Source: Oceanobacillus timonensis
Lineage (GTDB): Bacteria > Bacillota > Bacilli > Bacillales > Amphibacillaceae
Reading direction: 5' to 3'
Assembly (NCBI RefSeq): GCF_900166635.1
Contig: NZ_LT800497.1
Location: 2,074,378 to 2,138,377, forward strand
Length of the DNA stretch: 64,000 bases
Below the pieces are notes generated by a model. It saw nothing but the letters and a program-made list of their open reading frames with translations, was not told the DNA's origin and searched no databases. Positions 27,901 to 36,044 of the stretch are shown here, piece after piece; position 1 is the first letter of the stretch, and every line of letters begins with the position of its first letter. The translations under genes and the position numbers were made by a program.

Positions 27901-28674
27901 ATCAGAAATTGGGAACAGATTGAACAGGAGGATAAAGAGGCAGCAGCTTGGGTAAACCGCCGTCTCTCTTACCAGTATCCGTACCAGGAAGCCATCCATA
28001 CCCGTGCCAAACAATCGGTGACCGAGTTGAAACGTCAACAGGAACAAAAAGATACGTACAGTGATGAGCAAATGATTCCAAAATCCACTGCACGTCCGAT
28101 TACGAAGAGACCGCGATTTATGCTGGAAGAAAAGAAATTAACACCGGCAGAGAAAGGGACAGCGCTTCATACGGTGATGCAGCACTTACCTTTAAAAGGC
28201 TCGCTGACGAATGAGCAAGTGGCGGAATTTATAGAAAAACTGGTGCAGGAAAAGAAGATGACCGCTCCGGAAGCGGAGAGTGTATCCACTGCTGATATTG
28301 TTTCATTTTTAGAGTCAGATATGGCGCAGCGCATTTATGATGCAAATCAAATTTTTAAAGAAGTTCCTTTCAGCTTGATGCTGCCGGCAGAAAAAGTGTA
28401 TGCCAATTGGCAGAAAACGTCGGACGAAAAAGTACTCATTCAGGGGGTAATTGATTGTCTTATCCCTGCGGAAGATGGCTGGATTATTCTTGATTATAAA
28501 ACAGACCATATAACAGAAACTGCGAAAGAGAAAGCAGAAGAGAAGCTGAGGAAACGGTATAAAACCCAGCTTGAACTTTACCGCTATGCTATTGAAGAAA
28601 TCTGGAAGCAGCCTGTGAAGGAAACCTATCTCTATTTCTTTTCCAAAGGACTGCTTATCAAAGGGGAATCATAA
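24952..28674 (+). CDS. addA: ATP-dependent helicase/nuclease subunit A (AddA)
   Basis: The 1240-residue UvrD/Rep-type helicase with a C-terminal RecB-family nuclease matches B. subtilis AddA (1232). Motif I is AAAGSGKTAVLVERI near residue 24, motif II is VDEYQDTN near residue 402, motif V is TIHKSKGLEFPAVI near residue 799, and motif VI is LLYVALTRAEEKL near residue 868. The nuclease core has GVIDCLIP and IILDYKTDH near residues 1165-1185. GTG start follows AGGAGG and overlaps addB, so translation is coupled. The sbcD-sbcC genes that follow in B. subtilis are missing. Confidence 0.97.
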   Translation: MAKWTEEQERAIYQSGSDILVAAAAGSGKTAVLVERIIQKLLTEENPMNIDELLVVTFTNAAAQEMRTRVGAALEKALAEKPESLHLKKQLSLLQRASISTLHSFCLDIVRKNAYMVDLDPSFRIADDIEMDMIKREVLDELLEGWYDDENPEQEKFFEVVNRFSNDRSDKDVEELILRTANFAVQHPSPKKWLHQLTANYEIAEDWTEETIPWLQGVKEEIVNQLNAMKQENALALTLAREPDGPYHYLEALEKDTAMLEAAADKLVDWNTFHEFVHEGKFAALSRKKVEDNPEKREQVKSFRNKVKARWDKMKEKWFARSLDAHIADMQEMAPVLKQMTSMVESYMDAFQSRKKDQAIVDFNDLEHYCLDILSETDSDGYLSQASSIALQLQKQYKEVLVDEYQDTNLVQESILQFVRNPEDDGNMFMVGDVKQSIYGFRHAEPSLFIEKYKQFAAKNHPAERIDLNRNFRSRDDILTGANYLFRQLFDEAVGDIAYDADAELIYGNRLYDDFPSDSDPELLLIDESSPEQHSVDDEEAEEDVEKAQLEARAYARKIQEWIGTGESGTPMQVVDKGKGQNRNLMYRDIVILMRSMTWAPVIMEELKKQGIPAYAELRSGYFEAIEIRVMISLLKIVDNPRQDIPLASVLRSPIVGLKENDLASIRLANRHGNFYDALLAYMKKEDTEVTEKLNAFQTMLEQFRQSAQQGALSELIWQIYRETGYYDFVGGIPGGKQRQANLRALYDRARSYEETSFRGLYRFLRFIERMEEEQKDLGSARALSEQEDVVRIMTIHKSKGLEFPAVILGGMNKSFNMMDLNQKYLLHKDLGFASKFIDPEKRIQYPTLFYHAIKEKIRREQLSEEIRLLYVALTRAEEKLFMVATVPSAEKLKATWSWLTHYPDWILPAYFRTGAKTYLEWVGPALIRHQQGEALRNEEIGNQVLSAITQDSSRWEANIHSSQDVVSFENQVQEKQEALKAQIRNWEQIEQEDKEAAAWVNRRLSYQYPYQEAIHTRAKQSVTELKRQQEQKDTYSDEQMIPKSTARPITKRPRFMLEEKKLTPAEKGTALHTVMQHLPLKGSLTNEQVAEFIEKLVQEKKMTAPEAESVSTADIVSFLESDMAQRIYDANQIFKEVPFSLMLPAEKVYANWQKTSDEKVLIQGVIDCLIPAEDGWIILDYKTDHITETAKEKAEEKLRKRYKTQLELYRYAIEEIWKQPVKETYLYFFSKGLLIKGES

Positions 28675-29832
28675 GTGCAACCTTACCAAGTAAACAAGCG
28701 GCTGGAATGGATAGACGCAGCAAGAGGATTTGCGATTTTCGGGATATTTATGGTTAATATCGGGGCGTTTTCTGCTCCTTATTTTCTCTATGGGGGAGCA
28801 GAAGATGCCTGGCCTGCTGCTTTGGATCAGTTCAGCCTGATTTTTATTGATATTTTCTTTCAAGCAAGTTTTTATACATTATTTTCGATTCTTTTTGGCT
28901 TTGGTATTCAAATACAAAAGGATAGTTTAGAAAAAAAGCATATTTCTCCTTATGGTTTTTTTGGACGCAGATTAGGAGCATTAATCGTATTCGGATTGAT
29001 TCATGCTTTTGCAATCTGGAGCGGAGATATTCTGTTAACATATGGAACAATCGGATTCTTGCTGCTGCTATTTTTATATAGTGAGGATAAGATTCTATTA
29101 GGCTGGGCGGTTGGTTTATTAGGAATTTCAACCGTTCTTTTAACAGGGATGCAGTTTGCGATGCGAGACTTTATCGACATGCATTTTACAGCGCAAATAA
29201 ATCAGGCGTATCAAACCTATCGTTCCGGTGATTTTGCAGCGATATTCGCACAAAATGCGCAGGATTGGCAAATGTCCAACGGAATCAATGGTTTCATTAT
29301 GTTTCCTTTTATCTTTCTTCCCTTGTTTTTATTCGGCATGTATTTGGCAAGAAAGAAATGGTTTCATGATCCAGTCCGGTTTACGCCTATATTGAAAAAA
29401 GTCTGGCTGATTTCTCTGCTTGGATTTATCGTATTTAAAATCGGGCCCTATGCGTTTGGCAACCCGTCCTGGTTTGCGCTCATGCAGGATAATATTGGCG
29501 GGACGGCATCGGCTGTGTTTTATCTGACATCCATCACCTTATTATGGCAAAAGCGACCGGCACAGAAGATGCTTCACTTGCTGGCACCAATCGGGAAAAT
29601 GGCATTGTCTAATTATTTGCTGCAGTCGATTATTTCTGTTTGGCTGTTCTATGGTTTCGGTCTTGGTTTATATGGCGAAATACGTCCTATCCAGCAAATC
29701 GGTCTGGTTGTCGGGATTTTCTGCTTGCAGGTAGCGGGCAGCATGATTTGGCTTCGTTATTTTCGATTTGGACCGGTGGAATGGTTATGGCGGTCCATTA
29801 CCTATAAAAAAGTGCAGCCGATTAAGCGGTAA
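28675..29832 (+). CDS. DUF418 / YeiB-family membrane protein
   Basis: The 385-residue polytopic protein starts RLEWIDAARGFAIFGIFMVN, which is the DUF418/DUF1624 heparan-N-acetyltransferase-like signature. The C-terminal DUF418 region includes LAPIGKMALSNYLLQSI (about residue 302) and WLRYFRFGPVEWLWRSITY (about residue 359). Nine to ten membrane helices are likely. Members may move acyl groups across the membrane, but function is undetermined. The GTG start is immediately after the addA stop, so it may be expressed with addBA. Confidence 0.85.
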   Translation: MQPYQVNKRLEWIDAARGFAIFGIFMVNIGAFSAPYFLYGGAEDAWPAALDQFSLIFIDIFFQASFYTLFSILFGFGIQIQKDSLEKKHISPYGFFGRRLGALIVFGLIHAFAIWSGDILLTYGTIGFLLLLFLYSEDKILLGWAVGLLGISTVLLTGMQFAMRDFIDMHFTAQINQAYQTYRSGDFAAIFAQNAQDWQMSNGINGFIMFPFIFLPLFLFGMYLARKKWFHDPVRFTPILKKVWLISLLGFIVFKIGPYAFGNPSWFALMQDNIGGTASAVFYLTSITLLWQKRPAQKMLHLLAPIGKMALSNYLLQSIISVWLFYGFGLGLYGEIRPIQQIGLVVGIFCLQVAGSMIWLRYFRFGPVEWLWRSITYKKVQPIKR

Positions 29833-29977
29833 TCATGGCGATTTGTTGACAAAAAATCGTTAGAATGTCATCTTAGGGAAGAAAATGGTATCATTGTAAA
29901 CGAATTATTCGTCATTTTTGTTACATGTAAAAGATGCGTAGAACCTGTATTTATAAAAAATGAAGGAGGGGACATAA

Positions 29978-30349
29978 ATGACACATATGCATATTACATC
30001 GTGGGCGTTAGGGTTGATTCTTTTCATTGTTGCTCTTATCTTGTACAAGAAAAACAGTGACAAGCCTGCAACTATCATTCATATGATTTTACGTCTGGTG
30101 TATTTATTTATCATTTATACTGGTGGATCATTGACTTGGGATTATATTCAAGGCTTTGGTATGCCGGAGCTTGGAGAAGCCATTGTCAAAGCACTTGCCG
30201 GGTTATGGCTGGTTGTTCTGATGGAATTAATTCTGGTTTCCGTGAAAAAAGGAAAAGGTACGACAGGAAAGTGGGTTCAATTCGTAATCGCACTGATTAT
30301 CGTGATTATTTTAGGATTCTTCCGTCTACCGATGGGCTTCTATTTCTAA
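29978..30349 (+). CDS. yisL: YisL-family (DUF1516) membrane protein
   Basis: The 123-residue protein has four predicted membrane helices and starts MTHMHITSWALGLILF, as in the YisL family (B. subtilis 118 residues). A YTGGSLTWD turn lies between helices 2 and 3. The function is unknown. RBS GAAGGAGGGG precedes the ATG. It is a single-gene unit closed by a terminator at 30395. Confidence 0.85.
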   Translation: MTHMHITSWALGLILFIVALILYKKNSDKPATIIHMILRLVYLFIIYTGGSLTWDYIQGFGMPELGEAIVKALAGLWLVVLMELILVSVKKGKGTTGKWVQFVIALIIVIILGFFRLPMGFYF

Positions 30350-30394
30350 AATAAAGAAACAAGTGCCATTCGTAGATGTAAAACAAACGTACAG

Positions 30395-30430
30395 AAAGTG
30401 CCTCGGTCCATTGGCTGAGGCACTTTATTT
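30395..30430 (+). terminator. Terminator of yisL
   Basis: AAAGTGCCTC pairs with GAGGCACTTT around a 12-nt loop and is followed by ATTTG. Confidence 0.8.
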
Positions 30431-30576
30431 GATTGTCATGATTTTCATTGTTAATTGTGAACGCTTTTTTACATATTTTGATCAAGGTATGATTTTCGGG
30501 GAAAATAAGTGATAATAGAGATGAGAGTAAAATAAATAGGGCAGATTTTGTTTTCAATAGGGGGAAAGGGAATTCT

Positions 30577-32094
30577 ATGTTTAAAAAAATAAGTATGGGA
30601 ATTGCTGCTGTAATAAGCATGTTGATACTGCAAGCACCTGTGCACGCAGAGGATGAAGATATACATAATGACGTATTCTATCAAATACTCATTGACCGCT
30701 TTAATAATGGGGACACCAGTATAGATGAGGAAATAGATATCGATGATCCTTACCATTATCATGGCGGTGATTTTGAAGGTATCATAAATAAACTGGATGA
30801 CTTGCAGGATATCGGCATTACGACGATTTCTGTATCACCGATGATGGAAAATAAGGAAAACGGGTATCATGGTTATTGGGTGAATGATTTTTATCAAATT
30901 AATCCGCAATTTGGAACGATGGATGATTTTCATCGGCTGGTATCCGAAGTGCATGACCGTGATATGAAAATAACCGTTGATTTTGTGTTTAACTATGCTG
31001 CGGATACGAACCCTTTAACAGAGGATACGGATAAAGAAGACTGGTGGCAGGGAACACCAGATTCAGATAATCCGTGGCTGTCCGATACTGTTCAGTTGGA
31101 TTTAACCAATCCGGAAGCTGCAGCATACATGTTGGATGTTGCCTTGTATTGGCAGGAAGAAACAGAAGTAGACGGATTTAAACTCCAGGATGTAGACGTG
31201 GCGCCGCAGGCATTTATCGAGGAATTGACTGCTGCCCTAAAAGAAAACGATTCGGACTTTTATCTGATTGGGGATGCATCGGCTGCTGATACCGCTGAAA
31301 CCGACCAGTTACTGGAAAATACGTCCTTGGACTTAATCAATAACCCGGAACTGAACCAGGTATTAAGCGAAACATTTGCAGATAGCGACAGAGATGTTTC
31401 TGCGCTTTATGAGACGTGGGAAGAACAGGGGGGACTGACTGATTTTTATAAACAAATCGACGGCCTCCAACAGGAGCGGTTTACCAATGCCTTCTCGGAA
31501 CATCAACGTAATGCGGTAACGGCCTGGACACTGGCCTTAACTTATATGTATACCACACCGGGCGCGACCACGGTGACGCAGGGAACAGAGCTTCCAATGT
31601 ACGGAATGGACGCAGAAGAATCACAGCGGCTTGTTCCTTTCAATAGCGGTGATGAAGATTTACAGGAATTTCATAAACGGATTGCTTCTCTGCATAATGA
31701 ATTTCCTGCATTAAGGTTAGGGGATTTTGAATATGTTGGGTCGGAAGCGTCCATGCTGGTGTTCCGACGGAGTTATGAAGATGAAGTGATGTATGTAGCT
31801 ATTAATAATGGAAGTGAATCCGCTTATATTGATACGGATAATATCGAATCCGGCATGCAGTTAACCGGGATTTTAGAGGATAATTTAGTTCGCGAAAACG
31901 AAGAAGGCAACTACCGGATCGGTATTCCAAGAGAATCTGTAGAAGTTTACATTTTAGAAGAGGATAAAGGGATTAATTGGCTGTTCATCGGCTTTATTGT
32001 GGTGGTCCTTCTGTTATTTGTCGTTGCCATTGTACGGTTAAAAAGAAAGCAGAAGGTGAGAGAACAGCAAGATAATAATAGTAGCAATCAGTGA
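30577..32094 (+). CDS. Membrane-anchored GH13-like protein, probable pseudoenzyme
   Basis: The 505-residue protein has a signal peptide (cleavage near PVHA-ED, residue 24), a GH13 alpha-amylase-type barrel and a C-terminal membrane helix (about residues 467-487) with a basic tail. Barrel landmarks are FYQILIDRFNNGD, GYHGYWVNDFYQINPQFGTM and YTTPGATTVTQGTELPM. The catalytic motifs are altered. Region I reads DFVFNY (His to Tyr). Region II reads GFKLQ where GFRLD is expected (Arg to Lys, nucleophile Asp to Gln). Region III reads IGDAS (Glu to Asp), and the NHD of region IV is EHQ at best. Glycosidase activity is therefore unlikely. Confidence 0.85.
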   Translation: MFKKISMGIAAVISMLILQAPVHAEDEDIHNDVFYQILIDRFNNGDTSIDEEIDIDDPYHYHGGDFEGIINKLDDLQDIGITTISVSPMMENKENGYHGYWVNDFYQINPQFGTMDDFHRLVSEVHDRDMKITVDFVFNYAADTNPLTEDTDKEDWWQGTPDSDNPWLSDTVQLDLTNPEAAAYMLDVALYWQEETEVDGFKLQDVDVAPQAFIEELTAALKENDSDFYLIGDASAADTAETDQLLENTSLDLINNPELNQVLSETFADSDRDVSALYETWEEQGGLTDFYKQIDGLQQERFTNAFSEHQRNAVTAWTLALTYMYTTPGATTVTQGTELPMYGMDAEESQRLVPFNSGDEDLQEFHKRIASLHNEFPALRLGDFEYVGSEASMLVFRRSYEDEVMYVAINNGSESAYIDTDNIESGMQLTGILEDNLVRENEEGNYRIGIPRESVEVYILEEDKGINWLFIGFIVVVLLLFVVAIVRLKRKQKVREQQDNNSSNQ

Positions 32095-32129
32095 TAAGCT
32101 TGCTTTATAGGTGAATAAATACAGAACGA

Positions 32130-32176
32130 AGCATGTAAAAAGAAAATTTTCTATTTTCTTTTTACATGCTTTTTTA
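32130..32176 (+). terminator. Terminator of the GH13-like gene
   Basis: AAGCATGTAAAAAGAAAAT pairs with ATTTTCTTTTTACATGCTT and is followed by a T-run. Confidence 0.9.
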
Positions 32177-32229
32177 AGTCGTTTTATTTTATTGAATCCA
32201 AGTGTATAAATAAAAGTTTGTTGCTGTGT

Positions 32230-32259
32230 TTGACAATTTGTCAACACTCCTCGTATAGT
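32230..32259 (+). promoter_or_regulatory. Promoter with palindromic operator before the XRE-DUF1232 gene
   Basis: TTGACA (32230-32235) and TATAGT (32254-32259) are 18 nt apart. The -35 is embedded in the perfect 7-1-7 inverted repeat TTGACAA-T-TTGTCAA (32230-32244). This is a likely repressor site, perhaps for the XRE protein encoded directly downstream. Confidence 0.6.
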
Positions 32260-32308
32260 AGAATAAGTATAAGAGAAATATCCGAAAATAGAAGGGTTTG
32301 AAGGCATA

Positions 32309-32938
32309 GTGAGCCAGAATATAGGAGATTACATCAAAGAGCAGCTGGAGAAAAAACATATTTCCATGCGGGTATTAAGTAAACAAACGAATATTAATGT
32401 TTCCACGATATCGCGAATTATTAACCATAAACGTAAACCGACCAATCAGCATTTAATGGAAATTTCCAAAGCATTGGATATCCCTTTTGAAACATTGCTG
32501 CATAAAACAGGACTGCCGGTAAAATCAACAGAAGACCAAGCCAGCGATATCCAGGATTCCATTGTGATGATTGACCATTTTTTAAAGCAATCCGATGAAC
32601 AGTATGAATCCTTTTCAATGGACAAATTAAAAAAGAAATTACATGACTATGAGAAAGAGGCAGAAACAGAGGCGGGGCGCCGCCTGATTTTAGATGCATT
32701 CCAAGAGAAGAAAAAAAGCGCAGGAGACCAGGGCGCTTATATGAAACAGATATCAACTTTCTTTCATCGGTTCTTTCATAAAAAGGGAACACGCAAAGAA
32801 TTGATATTAATGGGTGCTGCGTTAATTTATTTTATCAGCACAGCGGATGTTATCCCGGATTACCTTTTCCCGGTCGGCTATTTAGATGACGCAGTTGCGG
32901 TGCAGGTAGTCATGGGTTTTCTTTCCAATAAATATTAG
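32309..32938 (+). CDS. XRE regulator fused to a DUF1232 (YkvA-like) membrane domain
   Basis: The 209-residue protein begins with an XRE-type helix-turn-helix (residues 5-60; recognition-helix area TNINVSTISRIINHKRKPT). A charged linker follows, and then a C-terminal DUF1232 domain with ELILMGAALIYFISTADVIP (about residues 163-182) and YLDDAV. DUF1232 usually associates with membranes, so the protein may be a membrane-tethered regulator. GTG start with GAAGG upstream. A palindrome over its own promoter suggests autoregulation. The rodA-like gene starts 18 bp downstream. Confidence 0.85.
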   Translation: MSQNIGDYIKEQLEKKHISMRVLSKQTNINVSTISRIINHKRKPTNQHLMEISKALDIPFETLLHKTGLPVKSTEDQASDIQDSIVMIDHFLKQSDEQYESFSMDKLKKKLHDYEKEAETEAGRRLILDAFQEKKKSAGDQGAYMKQISTFFHRFFHKKGTRKELILMGAALIYFISTADVIPDYLFPVGYLDDAVAVQVVMGFLSNKY

Positions 32939-32956
32939 TAATGAGGTTTTTCAGGT

Positions 32957-34123
32957 ATGAAGCAAAAGAAATATCATTTGGATTTCAACATCATCACGAT
33001 TTTATTTTTATTGTTTTTAATTAGTTTAATAGCTGTATACAGTGGTTCTGGCCAATATGCCCAGTCCCAACCCTATTATTTTGTGATTCGTCAAGTAATC
33101 TGGTATATTGTCGGTATTTTAATAATGCTGGGAGTCGTTTTCTTTGATTATGAACTTTTGGGAAAACAAGCATTTAGGCTATACGCAATTGGTGTTTTGT
33201 TACTGATAGGTGTTCATTTTTTTGGTGTTTTTCGGAACGGCTCCCAACGCTGGTTAAATTTAGGCGTTTTTGAGATCCAACCCTCTGAATTTATGAAAAT
33301 ATTTCTTATTATCTACTTAGCTGTCTTATTAGAGAGATATGGTAATCGAAAGTTATCTTTAAAAATGAGTATTCAATTAACAGTAAAAGTATTGGCAGCA
33401 ACGTTTATCCCGTTTGTATTTATATTTTTGCAGCCGGATTTAGGATCAGCTTTGATTGTATTGGCGATTGCTTTTACGATGATCATTGTTTCCAGTATTT
33501 CGATTAAAGTGATTTTACCAATTCTTTTTGCGATTGTGACATCGATTTCCGGTTTGGTTTTTTTATACGCTTATAATGAAGCTATTTTCACGCGGTTATT
33601 TCAATCGCATCAGATGGATCGGATTTATGGATGGTTAAAGCCATCGGAGTATGCATCAGACTATGGATATCAGCTCCAGCAGGCAATCATGGGGATTGGT
33701 TCAGGACAATTAAACGGTGCCGGTTTTAACCAGGGGACGCAAATTCAAAACGGGAATGTCCCGGAAGCACATACAGACTTCGTATTTACCGTGATTGGAG
33801 AGGAATATGGGTTTATTGGTGCGAGTATGTTGATTTTGCTATATTTCCTGCTTTTATACCGTATTACAAAGGTTGCTTATGAGGCAGATAATTTATTTGG
33901 TGTCTATCTTTGTGTTGGTATCATTGGCATTCTTGCTTTCCAAGTCTTCCAAAATATTGCCATGACCATTGGATTGATGCCAATCACTGGTATTACGTTA
34001 CCATTTATCAGTTACGGAGGAAGCTCGCTAATAACCAATATGATTATGATTGGTTTGGTAATCAGTGTACAGATTCGCTCTTCCAACGACCATTTATTTC
34101 GGAAAAAAGCAATTCGTGAGTAG
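32957..34123 (+). CDS. rodA: SEDS peptidoglycan glycosyltransferase, RodA/FtsW type
   Basis: The 388-residue protein has about ten membrane helices and the SEDS hallmarks NGSQRWLNLG near residue 95, PSEFMKIFLI near residue 109, QPDLGSALI and the C-terminal GLMPITGITLPFISYGGSS. It polymerises glycan strands from lipid II with a class B PBP partner. The length and absence of extra domains fit RodA better than FtsW or SpoVE, though bacilli hold several paralogues and the call among them is uncertain. RBS GAGG lies before the ATG. It follows the XRE-DUF1232 gene closely. Confidence 0.88.
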   Translation: MKQKKYHLDFNIITILFLLFLISLIAVYSGSGQYAQSQPYYFVIRQVIWYIVGILIMLGVVFFDYELLGKQAFRLYAIGVLLLIGVHFFGVFRNGSQRWLNLGVFEIQPSEFMKIFLIIYLAVLLERYGNRKLSLKMSIQLTVKVLAATFIPFVFIFLQPDLGSALIVLAIAFTMIIVSSISIKVILPILFAIVTSISGLVFLYAYNEAIFTRLFQSHQMDRIYGWLKPSEYASDYGYQLQQAIMGIGSGQLNGAGFNQGTQIQNGNVPEAHTDFVFTVIGEEYGFIGASMLILLYFLLLYRITKVAYEADNLFGVYLCVGIIGILAFQVFQNIAMTIGLMPITGITLPFISYGGSSLITNMIMIGLVISVQIRSSNDHLFRKKAIRE

Positions 34124-34127
34124 GAAA

Positions 34128-34175
34128 AGAAGAAAGCTGAAAAATCACCCTAAAAGGTTTTTCAGCTTTCTTCTG
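34128..34175. terminator. Terminator after rodA
   Basis: AGAAGAAAGCTGAAAAA pairs with TTTTTCAGCTTTCTTCT around a 13-nt loop; long and nearly symmetric, so it could work in both directions. Confidence 0.85.
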
Positions 34176-34358
34176 TTGGTCGGATTGGTATCTTTTATTG
34201 GCAAAATCACACTTTTAATGAATTATGAACATTCATCTCCCCTTCCAAATGGAGTCTGTGATAAAATAGCGATACAGGTCAAACCAATTAGGCTATAAAT
34301 ACATATGATATGTTACATATAACATTATGTCATCAGGGTCAACGAGGAGAGGATTTGA

Positions 34359-35456
34359 ATGAAGAAAAAAGTTGGTATTGTATTTGGAGGGAAATCATCC
34401 GAGCATGAAGTTTCCTTGCAATCAGCGAAAAATATTGTGGAAGCTATTGATGTAAATAAATATGACGTCTATCTGTTCGGAATTGATAAACAGGGGAATT
34501 GGCATGTGAATGATCGTTCGCATTATTTAATCAATGAAGAAGATCCAAGCTTGATTGCTTTAAATAAAACAGGTGAGGGTATTGCGATTGTCCCCGGGGC
34601 AGAGGAAAAGCAAATTATTCAGACGGATTCCGATGTCAGCATTGATCAGTTGGATGTTATCTTTCCTATTGTTCATGGGACGCTTGGGGAAGATGGCAGC
34701 CTGCAGGGAATGTTACGGATGGCCAATATTCCATTTGTCGGTTCCGGTGTTCTCGGCTCTGCCATTAGTATGGATAAAGATATCGCCAAGCGCTTACTGC
34801 TGGATGCAGGGTTAAATGTTGCCAGAGGCTACAGTTTCCGAAAAGCACAGCAAGATGACATATCCTATCAGGCTATTATTGCAGAATTAGGTACACCGTT
34901 ATTTATTAAGCCGGCAAATCAAGGGTCTTCAGTCGGTGTACACAAAGTGGAAACGGAAGAAGCATTTTACAATGCGATACAGGATGCTTTTCTATATGAC
35001 CATAAAGTGTTAGTAGAAGAGGCTGTTACAGGAAGGGAAATAGAATGTTCGGTTTTAGGCAATGATCATCCGATAGCATCCGTACCGGGCGAGATACTCC
35101 CAACCGTCGAATTTTACTCGTATGAAGCGAAATATATTGATGAATCAGGAGCAAATCTGGAAATCCCTGCCGTATTGGATGAAGACGTGGCAGCAAAAAT
35201 TCAAAAAACGGCTGTTCAAGCTTTTGAAGCGTTGAATTGTGAAGGTTTAGCCAGAGTAGACGTATTTTTAAAAGAAGATAATACCGTTGTAATTAATGAA
35301 ATTAATACGCTGCCGGGTTTTACAAAAATAAGTATGTATCCAAAACTTTGGGAAGAAAGCGGCATTACTTATTCGGAACTGATCGAGAAATTAATTGAAC
35401 TGGCTATCGAACGGCATGAAAGAGACCGGCAATTAAAAAGTTCTATTTCAAATTAA
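34359..35456 (+). CDS. ddl: D-alanine--D-alanine ligase
   Basis: The 365-residue ATP-grasp enzyme joins two D-Ala for peptidoglycan precursor synthesis. The N-terminal signature is GGKSSEHEVSLQSAKN at residues 10-25, the central ATP-grasp contact is FIKPANQGSSVGVHKV near residue 183, the omega-loop is YSYEAKY, and the C-terminal signature is NEINTLPGFT near residue 317. The Tyr in the omega-loop is the D-Ala-D-Ala type, so no D-lactate specificity is indicated. RBS GAGGAGAGG precedes the ATG. Confidence 0.95.
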   Translation: MKKKVGIVFGGKSSEHEVSLQSAKNIVEAIDVNKYDVYLFGIDKQGNWHVNDRSHYLINEEDPSLIALNKTGEGIAIVPGAEEKQIIQTDSDVSIDQLDVIFPIVHGTLGEDGSLQGMLRMANIPFVGSGVLGSAISMDKDIAKRLLLDAGLNVARGYSFRKAQQDDISYQAIIAELGTPLFIKPANQGSSVGVHKVETEEAFYNAIQDAFLYDHKVLVEEAVTGREIECSVLGNDHPIASVPGEILPTVEFYSYEAKYIDESGANLEIPAVLDEDVAAKIQKTAVQAFEALNCEGLARVDVFLKEDNTVVINEINTLPGFTKISMYPKLWEESGITYSELIEKLIELAIERHERDRQLKSSISN

Positions 35457-35476
35457 AGTAGTAAAAGGATGATTGA

Positions 35477-35896
35477 ATGTCTGGCAACAACGCAGAAGAA
35501 AACAGTGTCAAAACGTATTTTCAAAGCAATATACCGTCACTGGTTTTCCATTTTTTTCTAAGTATCTTTGCAATGATGATGGTGTTTTTCATTAATCAGC
35601 CGCAAGTTACATTTTATGGTATTTTAATCGTGTATATATTATTTGGATTGGCTTTGAAAAACCAAGGCAGCCTCTCTCTAAATATACAATCTGTCTCTTT
35701 GGTCTTTATTGTAAATTTGATAATGTTTACATTGATTCCGCTGATTGTAGCTGAGGTACTTATGTTTTATTCGTTGCCTTATCTTTATTTGGCTTTTATA
35801 AATGAACAGCTCATTTATTTAGCAATTATATTACCGTCTGTGTGTATGTTGATCGGGTTATATGTGAAAATATTGCTGGCACGTTTGAAAAAATAA
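35477..35896 (+). CDS. Four-helix membrane protein of unknown function
   Basis: The 139-residue protein has a short polar N-terminus and four hydrophobic segments (about residues 22-42, 44-60, 70-95 and 112-132). It ends in ARLKK. No motif is recognised. It starts 20 bp after ddl with AAAGGATG upstream, so the two are probably one transcript. A role in the envelope is only suggested by position. Confidence 0.65.
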   Translation: MSGNNAEENSVKTYFQSNIPSLVFHFFLSIFAMMMVFFINQPQVTFYGILIVYILFGLALKNQGSLSLNIQSVSLVFIVNLIMFTLIPLIVAEVLMFYSLPYLYLAFINEQLIYLAIILPSVCMLIGLYVKILLARLKK

Positions 35897-36044
35897 TGAA
35901 CATGTAAAAATACAAAGAGGGGTTGTTGTGATAATTGGAAGTAACAGCTCCTCTTTGCAAATAAATCTGGATTACCCGTTAGGATATGGATAAGAATGGG
36001 TATACTATCCATATGAGCACATAAGAAGGGAGGGAGCTGATATT

